From assembly GCA_905182995.1 (NCBI GenBank), contig CAJJDP010000150.1:62001-126000 (forward strand): 64,000 nucleotides of DNA. The letters are read 5' to 3'. This DNA is from Paramecium octaurelia (lineage: Eukaryota; Ciliophora; Oligohymenophorea; Peniculida; Parameciidae). The position numbers and the translations under genes are program-made. Below, in pieces: positions 27,718 to 37,521 of this stretch (position 1 is its first letter; the number at the start of each line of letters is the position of its first letter). The notes beneath the pieces are model-generated. The model searched no databases, was not told the origin of the DNA, and saw nothing but the letters and a program-made list of their open reading frames with translations.

Positions 27718-29775
27718 TCATGATTCAGTATAAAGAAAGGAAGACTCATTCTATTCATCATCATTCTATTTATCCTCCCCTTGATTCAATTAAGACTCCT
27801 CCTCTAAAATTTCATACTCCTCCTTCTTCTCTTGATCTACAAGCTACTCCTGCTCCACCTTGTTGCTTTTGATTTCTTGTTTACCCTTAATTTCTTTCTA
27901 CTATCCTGATGATCTAATCCTAGCAACTTAGATTGGTCGTTTAAAAATAGAACGAACATCCCCATTCCTCTACTACTAATTATTATTAGTCTTAGCTGTC
28001 AATCTCTCCGTCATGGGCTCTAAATAAGTTGAACTACTCTCTGTTATCATTTTCCCCTGGTGTCCATTCATCTACACCTCAGAATAATTCCTTTGCAACT
28101 TTTTCGATTTCATTGTTTCCAACAACTCTTAAAACAAGGTCTCCAATCTGGTTTTTGAATCCAGCAATGCTTGATTTTCGATATCTAACTTTTTCAATCT
28201 CCCCTTTAAGTAACCTGATGATTCCATTGTAGATTTCAATGAACTCTAAGCTGCTTTATGCGATTCCCTCAATAATGTTAATTCTGTTTGCAATTCTTGG
28301 ACCTACTTTTTCAACAAGTCAATTTCACTCAATCTGCCTTTCTTATTCTATTGGGAAATCAAAAAATCTAACTACTACTTCAATTCCGACTTATCTCTTT
28401 AGAGCATCCTCACTTACTCTTTACTCTTACTGAGATCTCCCTCAAGAATTAGTATCTATTCCCTGAACAATTGATTTTATTTCATCAAGGCTTTTACCTA
28501 CAGTAAAGAGCACTCTATACTTCTTAATCTAATTTTCTCATCCTCTCAAATGCTTCCACCAATTTCTTATCCTTCTCAAGCTACTTACTTGAACTCTCTT
28601 TATATAGAATTTCCTGCTCTTTTTGCTTTGTCAATAACTCTCTATTCTAATCATTTACCAATTGTAATTACTCCAAAATGGTAGCATTTTCTCTATGAAA
28701 TTATATGGGAATGCAATACTTTTATATTTATGAAATCCTGTCCTCGTATTACTTCTTGGCATTTTGAATCTGTACGTCCTTATCTTTAAGTTGTACCTAG
28801 TAGGTCTACTCTAAATCCTTCAATTTTTCTTAAAATACTCCATTATTCTTTTGCAAATTAACCACTTTGGTATGCTCTTCCTCTGCTTTATTTTGTAACT
28901 CTTAAAACTATTTCTCTTTTTCAGAGACTTGCTTAGCATAACAATTGATTTATTGATCCAAATACTGCATTTCTTGTACTTATTTTTCATTCACTTTTTT
29001 GAGAGCATCATTTTCACATTGCAATTAATCCTTTTTTCTTTTGACTTGATCTACTTCTTCCTCATTGCTTTTAGCCTTGTTTTCCATTTGTTATTCCAAT
29101 CTGGCCAGATTCCTCATTTATTCCTCATGCATCTTCTCCCTCTGGAGTATCTCATTCTGATATTGATGAATTTGTTCTCTCAAAGTTTCTAATTCTTTAT
29201 TGTGTTTATTTTTTAAATCTTATAAATTGTTCTACATTTATTTCTTATCTTCCTCCAAGTCTGTCACTTGATTCTTAAGTTTCTCCTTCTCCAAATTAAG
29301 TACATTTTCATTATGTATTAATTTCTCATTGATTTATTTCAAATCATTGCGGTCTAACTACAAATCTCTAATTGTTTATTCCAATCCAGGAGCATTCCCT
29401 TCTTGAGGTTGCTGATTGGCCAACTGTTGATTGGCTAAGTCCAATTCAGTCCTAATAGAAGCAAGCTCGTCTTGGTGTTGCTTGAGTAATTGCTTGATTA
29501 TAGATGTAACTTCTACCTTAAATTCTCTTTCCTTAGTTTTCCACTCCACAACATCACTCTGGTTTTTTTCTACCAGTTTTATATTCTGGGTCTCCAGCAT
29601 TTTGATCTTTTCCTATAATTCTAAGACCTAGAATATAAAATTGTTGAAATACATCTGCATTCTGATTGATTCGAGTCTCAAGGACAGCAACCTTCTTTTC
29701 AAGCTGTAAAACCTGGGTCTGTCTACTTTCTAACTCTGATTCTAGTGATTTGATTTTGATATCTTTATCAGTCAT
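27718..29775 (-). CDS. long coiled-coil protein
   Basis: About 670 aa, dominated by heptad-like repeats rich in E, K, Q and L. From ATG at 29775: MTDKDIKIKSLESELESRQ, then VLQLEKKVAVLETRINQNAD. A 25-nt intron (GTATTTCAAC...ATTCTAG) leads into VLELQEKIKMLETQNIKLVE. The C-terminus is highly acidic (EQLVDQEKKEEYEILEEES) and ends at TGA 27718-27720. An alternative ATG at 29802 would overlap the divergent Mpo1-like gene, so 29775 is preferred. It is probably a cytoskeletal or basal-body-type structural protein, but no specific family is evident. Confidence 0.8.
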
Positions 29776-29788
29776 TAAATTTATTAAT

Positions 29789-30437
29789 ATGGGAATAGAC
29801 ATAGTCAACTTCTACAGCTCCTATGGTAGTTATCACAGCAATATAGTGTAAATTTATATAAATATCAGAATGCAGGAACAAGGCCATACATTTGGTGTGC
29901 ATTCCACTCATTTTGCTATCAGCTGTTTAAATTATGAACCATTACTCATTCACCATTGACACAGGATGTTGTCAATTAAACATTGGTTTAATAATGCTGT
30001 TCGTTCTTGCTCTCGTCTACATGGCTGTAGACCTGGTTAGTGGAGTAAGTTTTTTCTTTTTATGATACACCAAAGATTCTTGCTTCGTCATTTTATATCG
30101 CAGTCACACTCTTCCTCAATTAACGCTTCACCAATACCGATGAGGCTTAATGGAGTAATCACTTGTATGTGGCTATCACCTTCCAAGTCACTTGCTGGAT
30201 TTTGTAGTTTGTTGGACATGGAGTTTTCGAAAGTAATTCTACCGCACTATTTTTCTAATTTTCCTAGAACGTGCCCCTGCCCTTTTGGACAACATTCTGT
30301 AGATCTTTGTGGCCCCAGACTTCGTGTTCTTGGAAATATTGTTCTTTTTAGGTTACAAGCCCCAAATTCACAAGGCTTGTCAGGCCAAGATTGAAAGCAG
30401 TATCAAACAATTCAGAAATTCGAAGAAAGAAATTTGA
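29789..30437 (+). CDS. Mpo1-like (DUF962/YGL010w) ER membrane protein
   Basis: Small multi-pass ER protein. The yeast member Mpo1 is an Fe2+-dependent dioxygenase acting in phytosphingosine alpha-oxidation. ATG at 29789: MGIDIVNFYSSYGSYHSN. A 28-nt intron (29848-29875) restores the family line with NKAIHLVCIPLILLSAV. A second intron (about 31 nt) follows LVYMAVDLVSG, and a third (35 nt) splits the hallmark QFVGHGVFE / KRAPALLDNILQIFVAPD. The conserved histidines in YHSN, AIH and GHG are all present. The end, SIKQFRNSKKEI, stops at 30435-30437. Its start lies 13 bp from the start of the divergent coiled-coil gene, so the two must share a very small promoter region. Confidence 0.9.
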
Positions 30438-30463
30438 TATTATATTAAAATTTAATATAATCT

Positions 30464-30863
30464 ATGATTGGCAAAGAGCAAGTTGATGTCATTGATTAAT
30501 ATGCTTCATCCATTGTGAATTACGTGGACAATTAGCAAAAGAGTATGTCTATGTTCTATAGTCTAAAGTTATTTAATTGAAAACTTCGACCATTTAAAAA
30601 TTGAACGAGGTGACTATTGTGCATTACTAAAAAAACCTGGACAAAATCAATTAAATCCGATCGGAATTCGAAGAAACCAAGAGCATTTGTAAGTTATCCA
30701 ATCTTCTATCAAGACTGTAGAAAATAAACTGGATGAGAATATTCAGAAAATCAATTAGATACAGAATTCAATTGAAGGGATGGAATCATCAGTTGATCAT
30801 TTGGATTCCATCTTGAAAAGGATCGAAACCAAATTGACAGAGTTGGAAAAGTTAAAGCAATGA
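30464..30863 (+). CDS. small coiled-coil protein
   Basis: About 125 aa. ATG at 30464: MIGKEQVDVIDQYASSIVNY. A short intron (about 19 nt, GTATGTCTATGTTCTATAG) sits in the first third. The C-terminal half is a regular helix (VENKLDENIQKINQIQNS, ILKRIETKLTELEKLK) ending at TGA 30861-30863. Size and layout recall BLOC-1/BORC-type subunits, but no diagnostic motif is seen. It begins 26 bp after the Mpo1-like gene. Confidence 0.72.
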
Positions 30864-30896
30864 TATCTGATTGAGTTAATTTTAAAAATATTTAAT

Positions 30897-32370
30897 ATGC
30901 AAAGTGATTTCTAAGAGGAAGTAGTCAAATCAGAATACGTCTAGGCAGAGGATCAATCATTCAAGTTTGTCAACATGCCTAGTTATAATCCGGAACAACT
31001 GGTGGAAGATCGTCTCAGAGAATCTATTCGGCAATCGGCTGCACAAAGACCAACCAATCATCATGATGACCCTACTTCAGTCAAGTTCCATAGGCATCAA
31101 TCCTATAATCAATTACAAGCCTGGATGGAACAAGTTGGAATTGACATGCAGCAACACAGACAAATTATCAAGGATGTTTATCGCATTTTAGATAAGAGAA
31201 TTGCAATTTCAAATCGAAGCATTCAAAATCTCATTCATTTCATTAAGACTTTCGTGTAACATGAAAAATAAAACGTAGAGTACTTAAGAACTAAGAACAA
31301 GGATATCAATAAACTATTTCAAGATGGATAGACTTTGTACTATCCTAAATTGGATGAAACTATCAAAGAAATTTGTAATTATGATCAAGGTAATGCCATC
31401 AAAATCCTCAATCTCCTCGATGGAATTGACAAATTTATCAAAGAGAAACTGGATTTCAATATAGAGATGTTTGAAACTGGTATCTCAACCCATAGAGATC
31501 AGTATCGAAAGGCCTTTAGCAACTTCGCCTCCAGTTCCTCAAAACTCACCAAGTACCGCAGAAAACATCAAGGATTATACCAGAGACAAATGCAGGGAGA
31601 GAACAAAGGTAAGGACCTCTATCATACTGAACGTAAATTGATAGACTCCTTCCTTGAAATGGCCAAATTACAAAAAACTATGGGACAAGCAGTCACGAGA
31701 CTATTTGATGAAGTGAAAAAACAAGAAGTCCATAGATATCAAATTGTCATCACTTCTTTAAGAATGTACCTTGATAAGCATGTGCAATTGAGTCAAAGCA
31801 AACAACAGTAGATTTCAGCATAAGAGGAACTGATTTATGGAGTAGCATTTTCATTTTTATATAGTCTAGCTAATAAATTAATTAGAATCTGAACAAGTGG
31901 CTCAATCATTTGAAGTATCGAATTTCTTAAGCCAAGATATTGTGAGGATAGTGTAGAAGATGCTTGGAAAATAGTTGTTGACACTTCCATAATTGCAAGA
32001 TTTCCTCTGCAATTATCCCGATGCCTACATTAAATTGGGAAGTGTGCAAGAAAACCACTCCTTAGTGAAGTTAAGAATCAAAAGTGCCTAAATAGATTGT
32101 GGAAATGTTTTGAAAACATGGAAGCCCTGCCAAATTATAGCCACAATTGATAACAATATTCTTATTTACCTTAAAGAAACCAATGAGTTTAAAGGCAAAT
32201 TTTTATGTGATTCCTCATAAATTGTACAAAAGACTAGAGTGCCTTTAACTGCAGAGATTAAGTGTACCAAACCTGGATTTATTTTTGACTCTACCAAAAC
32301 AGCTCTCCTTTAATTAGAAGCGCAAGATTTCGATTCTCTCCATGGCTTGTTATTTAAATAACCTAAATGA
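30897..32370 (+). CDS. helical (possibly BAR-like) protein
   Basis: About 480 aa, with one intron at 31842-31869 (28 nt). ATG at 30897: MQSDFQEEVVKSEYVQAE. Residues of roughly 60-300 form a long helical domain with many charged residues (WMEQVGIDMQQHRQIIKDVY, RNKD/NKLFQDGQTLYYPKL, KAFSNFASSSSKLTKYRRKH), consistent in length and spacing with an F-BAR/BAR membrane-curving dimer. The C-terminal 150 residues look beta-rich (LRIKSAQIDCGNVLKTWKPC, IDNNILIYLKETNEFKGKF) and may be a PH-like lipid-binding fold. Both are inferences from pattern, not motif matches. It stops at TGA 32368-32370. Confidence 0.78.
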
Positions 32371-32484
32371 ATTAATTATCTATATGTTTGGTATCTATAT
32401 TGAAAACTCTTTATGAATGTAAATTGTACAAAATAATATTTTATGACTAAATTACTTTATAGAATTATAAAAATAAATTTACTA

Positions 32485-33603
32485 TCATTGTAATTCAGTT
32501 ATGAATTATTAAGTTTATCTTTGCTATTGCTTCTATTGCTCATGTTGTCTTAACTTTTTGAAGGTGAAATAAACTAAGAATGGTAGTAAAATCATTTGGA
32601 GTACTATAAATATTATTTCCCAAACTCCAATTGATTGATCATCCTCATCTTGAATACATAGACCATTTCCGAGTTACTAGATATATACATAATTTTCTAA
32701 AGTTTGAACATTAAACTTCTTGTTTTTCAAGAACGGCAATCCTAATATGATAGCATTCCCATATTGTTCTTCTGAGTAGATCTTTAGTACGTCTTATCCA
32801 CTCTCATCATCATGAAAGACATAGTTAGCAGCATCTACTATCAATGGATTGTCTTGATTGGCATTATTATAAAACAGTAGAGGCTCCAAATCATTATCCC
32901 AATGATCTCTATGATCTCTATAATAGAAACCAGTTGGATCAAAGACAAAGCCTCTGGAATAAAAGTACTTTTGGGGAAATATTTCTTTGGGAATTGAAAT
33001 CAAATCATCAGACACAATGTAGATTGAATAAGATGAAGTATCATAAACCTTGAAAGAAATCTCCATATTTTGAAGATGTAGACTATATGTTACATACTTT
33101 TCTTCTTTCAACTTATTGAACACTCCCTCGCTATTTAACTACTCAGTATTCTGAGATATTGAATTGAAATCTGAAATAATATATCCTTCAGTTTCTGACA
33201 GACACAAACTAAATCCGTTCGAATAAAAGGTATTTTGGTGATTCTAAAATGGAGCCAGAGCAAGGAAACTCTCCTGAACCTTACCTTCTTACAATTATTA
33301 ATCAGAGTAAATGATTGTCTGAGAGTCATCTTCATCAGATTGAATATCATAAATATAGAAGGTTTCCTTCTCCAGTTTAATTTTTGTTCTCTCTCCATTT
33401 TAATAGACTTCCGCATAACACTAATTATATTCATAGTCTGGACATTGATCATTCTATGAATGTCTTTGCAAGAATTCAGACAAATCCTCATCTAATTTTA
33501 GTTGAACCTTAAGGTCTGAGTCTAAGCTCAAATGCGGACGACCATCTATATAGGAAACAGGGTACATAGAAGAGACAATATAGAATGAGAGAAACAAAAG
33601 CAT
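32485..33603 (-). CDS. type I membrane protein of unknown function
   Basis: Intronless frame of 372 aa from ATG at 33603 to TGA at 32485-32487. The N-terminus MLLFLSFYIVSSMYPVSY is a likely signal peptide. The body is acidic and aromatic-rich (FYIYDIQSDEDDSQT, VFDPTGFYYRDHRDHW, LLFYNNANQDNPLIVDAANY). A transmembrane helix near the C-terminus (GVWEIIFIVLQMILLPFLVY) precedes a basic glutamine-rich tail (KKLRQHEQQKQQQR). I know no family with this layout. It is probably at the cell surface or in the secretory pathway. Confidence 0.8.
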
Positions 33604-33693
33604 TTATAAATATAATTAAAAAATCTGAGATCGAAATCCATATTATGAATTAATTAAATTTAACTATTCTCACATTTATTGATCTGCATTAAA

Positions 33694-34185
33694 TCACCAA
33701 TTGTACAATAATTTGGTGAACAATAAAAAAAGCATCTAGCTAGTTCCTTTTTTGAGTACTAATATTTAGTAATCAAAATTTGACCACAAGGTCTTTTTAA
33801 TTTTATAAAATCCCGCAGCAACCATTTACATTTTTTATTTTAATTTACTCTTAGATTTTATACGTCCTTAGGAAATTGAAGGACTAATTATACAGTAGTA
33901 AAGTGTATAATTAGTCATTCGATTTCCTAAGATAATTTAATTTGTAATTTCCTAAGATAATTTAATTTGTAGAATACCCATCTCAACCTTGTCATTTTTA
34001 CAGGACTTGCGTATATTAAAATGGATAGTATCAGATAGTATGTTACTTTTATACTTTAGGTTAATAACAGTAAATTGATATCCCTTTGATGTAGAAATCA
34101 GATAGATTAATTTGATGAGTATATTATTCCAACTTATCATGTCTATATTCCGCTCTTTATTTGAGGATAATATGCTCTCAAACAT
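33694..34185 (-). CDS. doubtful open frame
   Basis: A 163-codon frame with the ciliate code (MFESILSSNKERNIDMI ... TKLLYNW, TGA at 33694-33696). The first half (YQFTVINLKYKSNILSDTIH) could be coding. The second half runs through the local tandem and inverted repeats and looks non-coding. It may be a gene remnant or chance in TGA-poor DNA. Confidence 0.28.
33867..33931. repeat. 28-bp near-perfect inverted repeat (hairpin)
   Basis: The left arm 33867-33894 and right arm 33904-33931 are reverse complements with two mismatches, around a 9-base loop. Each arm starts or ends with CTTAGGAAAT. It could form a cruciform or RNA hairpin. It may be a relic of a small element or a fold-back between genes. 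Confidence 0.85.
33923..33972. repeat. tandem direct repeat, 2 x 25 bp
   Basis: Two adjacent 25-bp copies (TTTCCTAAGATAATTTAATT...), 33923-33947 and 33948-33972, identical except for the last base. The first copy overlaps the right arm of the inverted repeat, so the repeat extends that arm's end. Confidence 0.9.
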
Positions 34186-34278
34186 TATCCATTAATTGAT
34201 GAATATAATTTCATATGAGAGTTTGGCTTTGTCAATAGGTTTGAATATTCAATTTAATATAATTATTTTATACTCATA

Positions 34279-34867
34279 ATGGATTCAATTATCCAATATG
34301 ACAAGTCTGAGTTTCATGAAACATCATCGGGCATTAAAATATCTAAAAAATCAATTATAAAGGGGACCGAACAGATTAATGTAAGTGGAAGATGCATATT
34401 TTTCAATGATGTCATTTTGAGAGGAGATCTAGCCAAAGTATCAATAGGCAAATATTTGGTTGTCCATGAAAAAGTCACTCTTAAACCATCTTACACATAC
34501 GGTTACACCAAAGAATCCCCTACTAAAAAAGTCATTAAATTTCTTCCTTTGATGATAAGTGATTATGTGGAGATTGAGTCAAGTTCAATAATATAAGCAA
34601 CAAAGATAGGTACATGTACATCAATCGGGAAAAATTGTTACATTGTAAGTTTTCAATGTTTATTTTGTGTAGTCTCACAGATGCGTAATTGGAGAAAACT
34701 CGATCATTCTTGACGATTCCATATTGCCACCTGATACTGTTGTACCTGCCAATAGTGTATTTGGAGGAAGACCAGCAGTCTACATAGCAGAAACTCCAGA
34801 ATCGACTGCAATCATTTAAAAACAAAAATTGGTCAATTTTTATAAAAACTTTGTGCCTAAGAGTTGA
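34279..34867 (+). CDS. DCTN5: dynactin subunit p25 (DCTN5)
   Basis: Left-handed beta-helix subunit of the dynactin pointed-end complex, which adapts dynein to cargo. ATG at 34279: MDSIIQYDKSEFHETSSGIK. The pattern follows animal p25 closely: KSEFHETSSGIKISKKSI, FNDVILRGDLAKVSIGKYLV, FLPLMISDYVEIE, IGTCTSIGKNCYI, then after a 28-nt intron (34645-34672) SHRCVIGENSIILDDSILPP, DTVVPANSVFGGRPAV and the C-terminal FYKNFVPKS (animal: YYQKFLPL). About 186 aa, the family's usual length. The stop is TGA at 34865-34867. It is the second beta-helix hexapeptide protein in the window, after the gamma-CA-like gene, and the two are only remotely related. Confidence 0.92.
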
Positions 34868-34925
34868 TAGAACATAAGTGTATTATTATTCTATGTTTAT
34901 ATATAAACTTCTCAACAACAAGAAT

Positions 34926-35281
34926 TCTATTAATTTACTCAACTTATCATAATGGAACCATCTCATAAATCTTTTCAAATCCTAAAATGACAATTTATTT
35001 GGAAGTAGAAATAGACTGGAATGTCTCCTATATTCTATATTAATAGCTAATTCTATTTCAACAGCTTTTTCATTTTCTTGTCTAAATTGATCAGGTAAAG
35101 ACTCCTAAACAAGAGTGTATTTAACTAGCACTTGCAGGAAAAAATTTACTTTAAAATTAATAAATATATTGTTGTAAACAATCAAATCAGATGTGAATAT
35201 TAATAAACATTTTTCTGTAAAATCAAATAGTTAATCATGACCTATTTAATTCTCATTATTGAAAACTAAAAATTAACACAT
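34926..35281 (-). CDS. small hypothetical protein, 3' end uncertain
   Basis: ATG at 35281 gives MCQFLVFNNENQIGHDQLF, then TSDLIVYNNIFINFKVNFFL and QENEKAVEIELAINIEYRR, clearly coding in character. Read without splicing, the frame has no TGA until deep inside the antisense of the p25 gene. The likeliest end is a 32-nt intron (34927-34958) whose removal creates TGA at the junction after DLKRFMR. Another possibility is a 17-nt intron and a stop at 34833-34835. No domain was recognised. It starts 30 bp from the divergent plus-strand gene. Confidence 0.5.
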
Positions 35282-35311
35282 AATCTAAAAGAATGTTTAT
35301 TATTATTATCC

Positions 35312-36266
35312 ATGACGCAAGGAGAAATATAAGTAGAATTGGAATCAAAATGGATACATAGAATTTATTTTCAAAAAAATGTCATATAACTAAAGGCATC
35401 AAACTTAAAAATAATGAATAGAAAGTATTTAAAAGAGGATTGTAAATATCGTTAATAAGTGCTAGATATTGATAAGATAGTTATTGTGGCTGAAATTTAG
35501 ATTACGAAGTGATTAGATGAATGTAAAGATTCATAACGTATAGATAAAAGAACTGAAAGAAACAAGAGTTTAAAATGGTATTATAAAGGCTTTCTTTGCA
35601 TTGTGTATGCTGGATCAGTTAGAGATGAATGGTTTAATAATGGGTTTGCTCAATTTCTTGATTTGGATGATGATGATTGTGATGATATTAATAAGTATTT
35701 AAACAAAAGAATGTACCTCAGAAGTGTTACACGTTAAGAAATGCAAGGGCAAATTGATTCACTCAAATTGCAAATTGAGCAAGCGAGATAGAACCACGAG
35801 CGAGCAATCAAATAAATGCGGTCTGATCATTAGAAAGAGGTAAGGATGCTCACGTTTGATAGATTGCAGTTCTTTAGGATGAAATTAGAAGGACTCAGGA
35901 GATTGTGTCGAATGTGCAGTTTTAGTAGTACTTCAAGATGAAGAGTGATAACTCGAAGTTATTATAGGAGAATGCGCTGTTGAGAGATATGCTTAGGGCT
36001 TGTCAAATCACGAATTCTACAAAGGAGATGGAGGTGTCACGATTGAGATAGAAATTACGCAGGATAGAGGGGCAATCGTTGGAAGTTCGAAAAGAGCCAA
36101 GTAATTAAGTATGCTTTAAGACGATATAATAAAGTCACGATAAAATGAATATTCAGTTCTTCGTAAACACTCGAATTACAGACATCCCACCCAACCATCA
36201 TTAAATGAGTCGAATACAGAATCATCACCTAAACTATTGCCTATCAAATTCAAAGTTAATTAATGA
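35312..36266 (+). CDS. coiled-coil hypothetical protein
   Basis: The best model starts at ATG 35312 (MTQGEIQVELESKWIHRIYF) and uses a 37-nt intron that removes a TGA, then a 29-nt intron before SLKWYYKGFLCIVYAGSVRD. A shorter model starts at ATG 35517. The middle has an acidic run (FLDLDDDDCDDINKYL), followed by a coiled coil (EMQGQIDSLKLQIEQARQNH, MKSDNSKLLQENALLRDML). The tail is Ser/Pro-rich (SLNESNTESSPKLLPIKF), with stop 36264-36266. Its 3' end is 8 bp from the convergent gene's stop. The function is unknown. Confidence 0.65.
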
Positions 36267-36274
36267 TATATAAT

Positions 36275-37497
36275 TCATCTCTAAGAAATCAATCGCACTT
36301 TTTAAATTCTTTTAAATTCCTACTGTTTCATTTATTCATATTGCTAATTTAAGTTAAAACAGAATACATTTATTTTCTGATGTAAATTCGAATAATCAAT
36401 GGTGGAACACTGAGTTTGATTGTTCTGAAGAAGCATTCTTTGTTTGACAAATTTTTCTAGTTTTTGCTCAAAGGTCTCTTCTTGTCTACAACTTTATTGC
36501 TAATTGTAGTTCTGCTGTGAATTGCTGATGGAGGTGTTGGAGTTTAATCGTTGTTTGTTGGTAAGATTGAAGAAGAAGGAGAGTTGAGAGATTCTTCTGG
36601 ATTTGCTTTCGTTTTACAAGCTTTTCTTTGCAGTCTGCTTGCGTTTAATCAATTGGCTGTCTGATTTGAGTTGTTTAAAGAGTTTGAGATAGGCTTGTTT
36701 GTTTTGACCAAACCTATGTTCTGAGATTGTCTTTTTACTGATCAATGCTTATTTCTTCTCATGAAAATTAGTCACAGCTCTCGTTCTTTGAGTGCTTGAG
36801 TCATCAAGTGTTTTTGGTTCATGTTCATTCACTGAATCTTCATTGAATTGTTTTGGAGTGGATTGTTATTCTAAAGGTTGAAATAATGATTGTTTGGTAA
36901 AATCAACAATTTACTAATATTGAATATTTTTGAAAGTGTTCTCCGCTTTTAATTTACATAATTCTTACGTCAATCTCTAAGAATTGAACTTGGAGAACTC
37001 ATATTTTTACATTGAAATTCTATCCCTCTCCGAAGTCATGACCCTTTGATCAGTATCACATTTTAAGGTGAAACTATTTTCATGTCTGTCTTACATATTT
37101 GTAAAACCAGAACCCAAATCGAATCGAACATCAGCAGTTCCATTTTGCCAACCATTGATTGAACCTAATAACTGCTTGGATGTTTTCATAACTCTAAAAT
37201 TGGCAGGCCCATCGTATTAACGTGTACTGTCTATCTTGCATAGTCTCCTACTCCCGAATTACAAGGCTATTTTTCTATCAACATTCTTGTATTCAGAATA
37301 ATATACATTTTCTTTGAGGAATAGAAATTAAATAGCGCGATCTATTGGTGCAGGCTCTGTGGATCTCTCTCTAAATTTGGTGCATTGTCCGAAAAAAGAC
37401 ACCTAAACATCTCATTGCTTTATACATCTTCTTTGGCAGCCACTTTGAGAGCCTCTTCATATTGTAGTCTTTTTCGTTGTATGTGTTTTTTTTACAT
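36275..37497 (-). CDS. hypothetical basic protein
   Basis: ATG at 37497: MQKKHIQRKRLQYEEALKVA. A 23-nt intron (GTATAAAGCAATGAGATGTTTAG) leads into VSFFGQCTKFRERSTEPAPI, then NVYYSEYKNVDRKIALQFGS, RRLCKIDSTRQYDGPANFRV and NGTADVRFDLGSGFTNMQDR. The C-terminus is glutamine-rich (KFVKQRMLLQNNQTQC) and stops at 36275-36277. No known domain. The pattern of short conserved-looking basic blocks is common in ciliary or cytoskeletal proteins of ciliates, but that is only a guess. It diverges from the asparaginase gene with 24 bp between the starts. Confidence 0.72.
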
Positions 37498-37521
37498 TTA
37501 TTTTTTAGTTTTAATTGAGAA

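Noticed and set aside
30062-30394. 110-codon plus frame with standard stops.
   Set aside because: It is an out-of-frame reading through two introns of the Mpo1-like gene. The spliced frame carries the family motifs.
34535-34825. Minus-strand frame antisense to dynactin p25.
   Set aside because: The plus strand is the conserved p25 coding sequence, and the antisense frame shows no family features.
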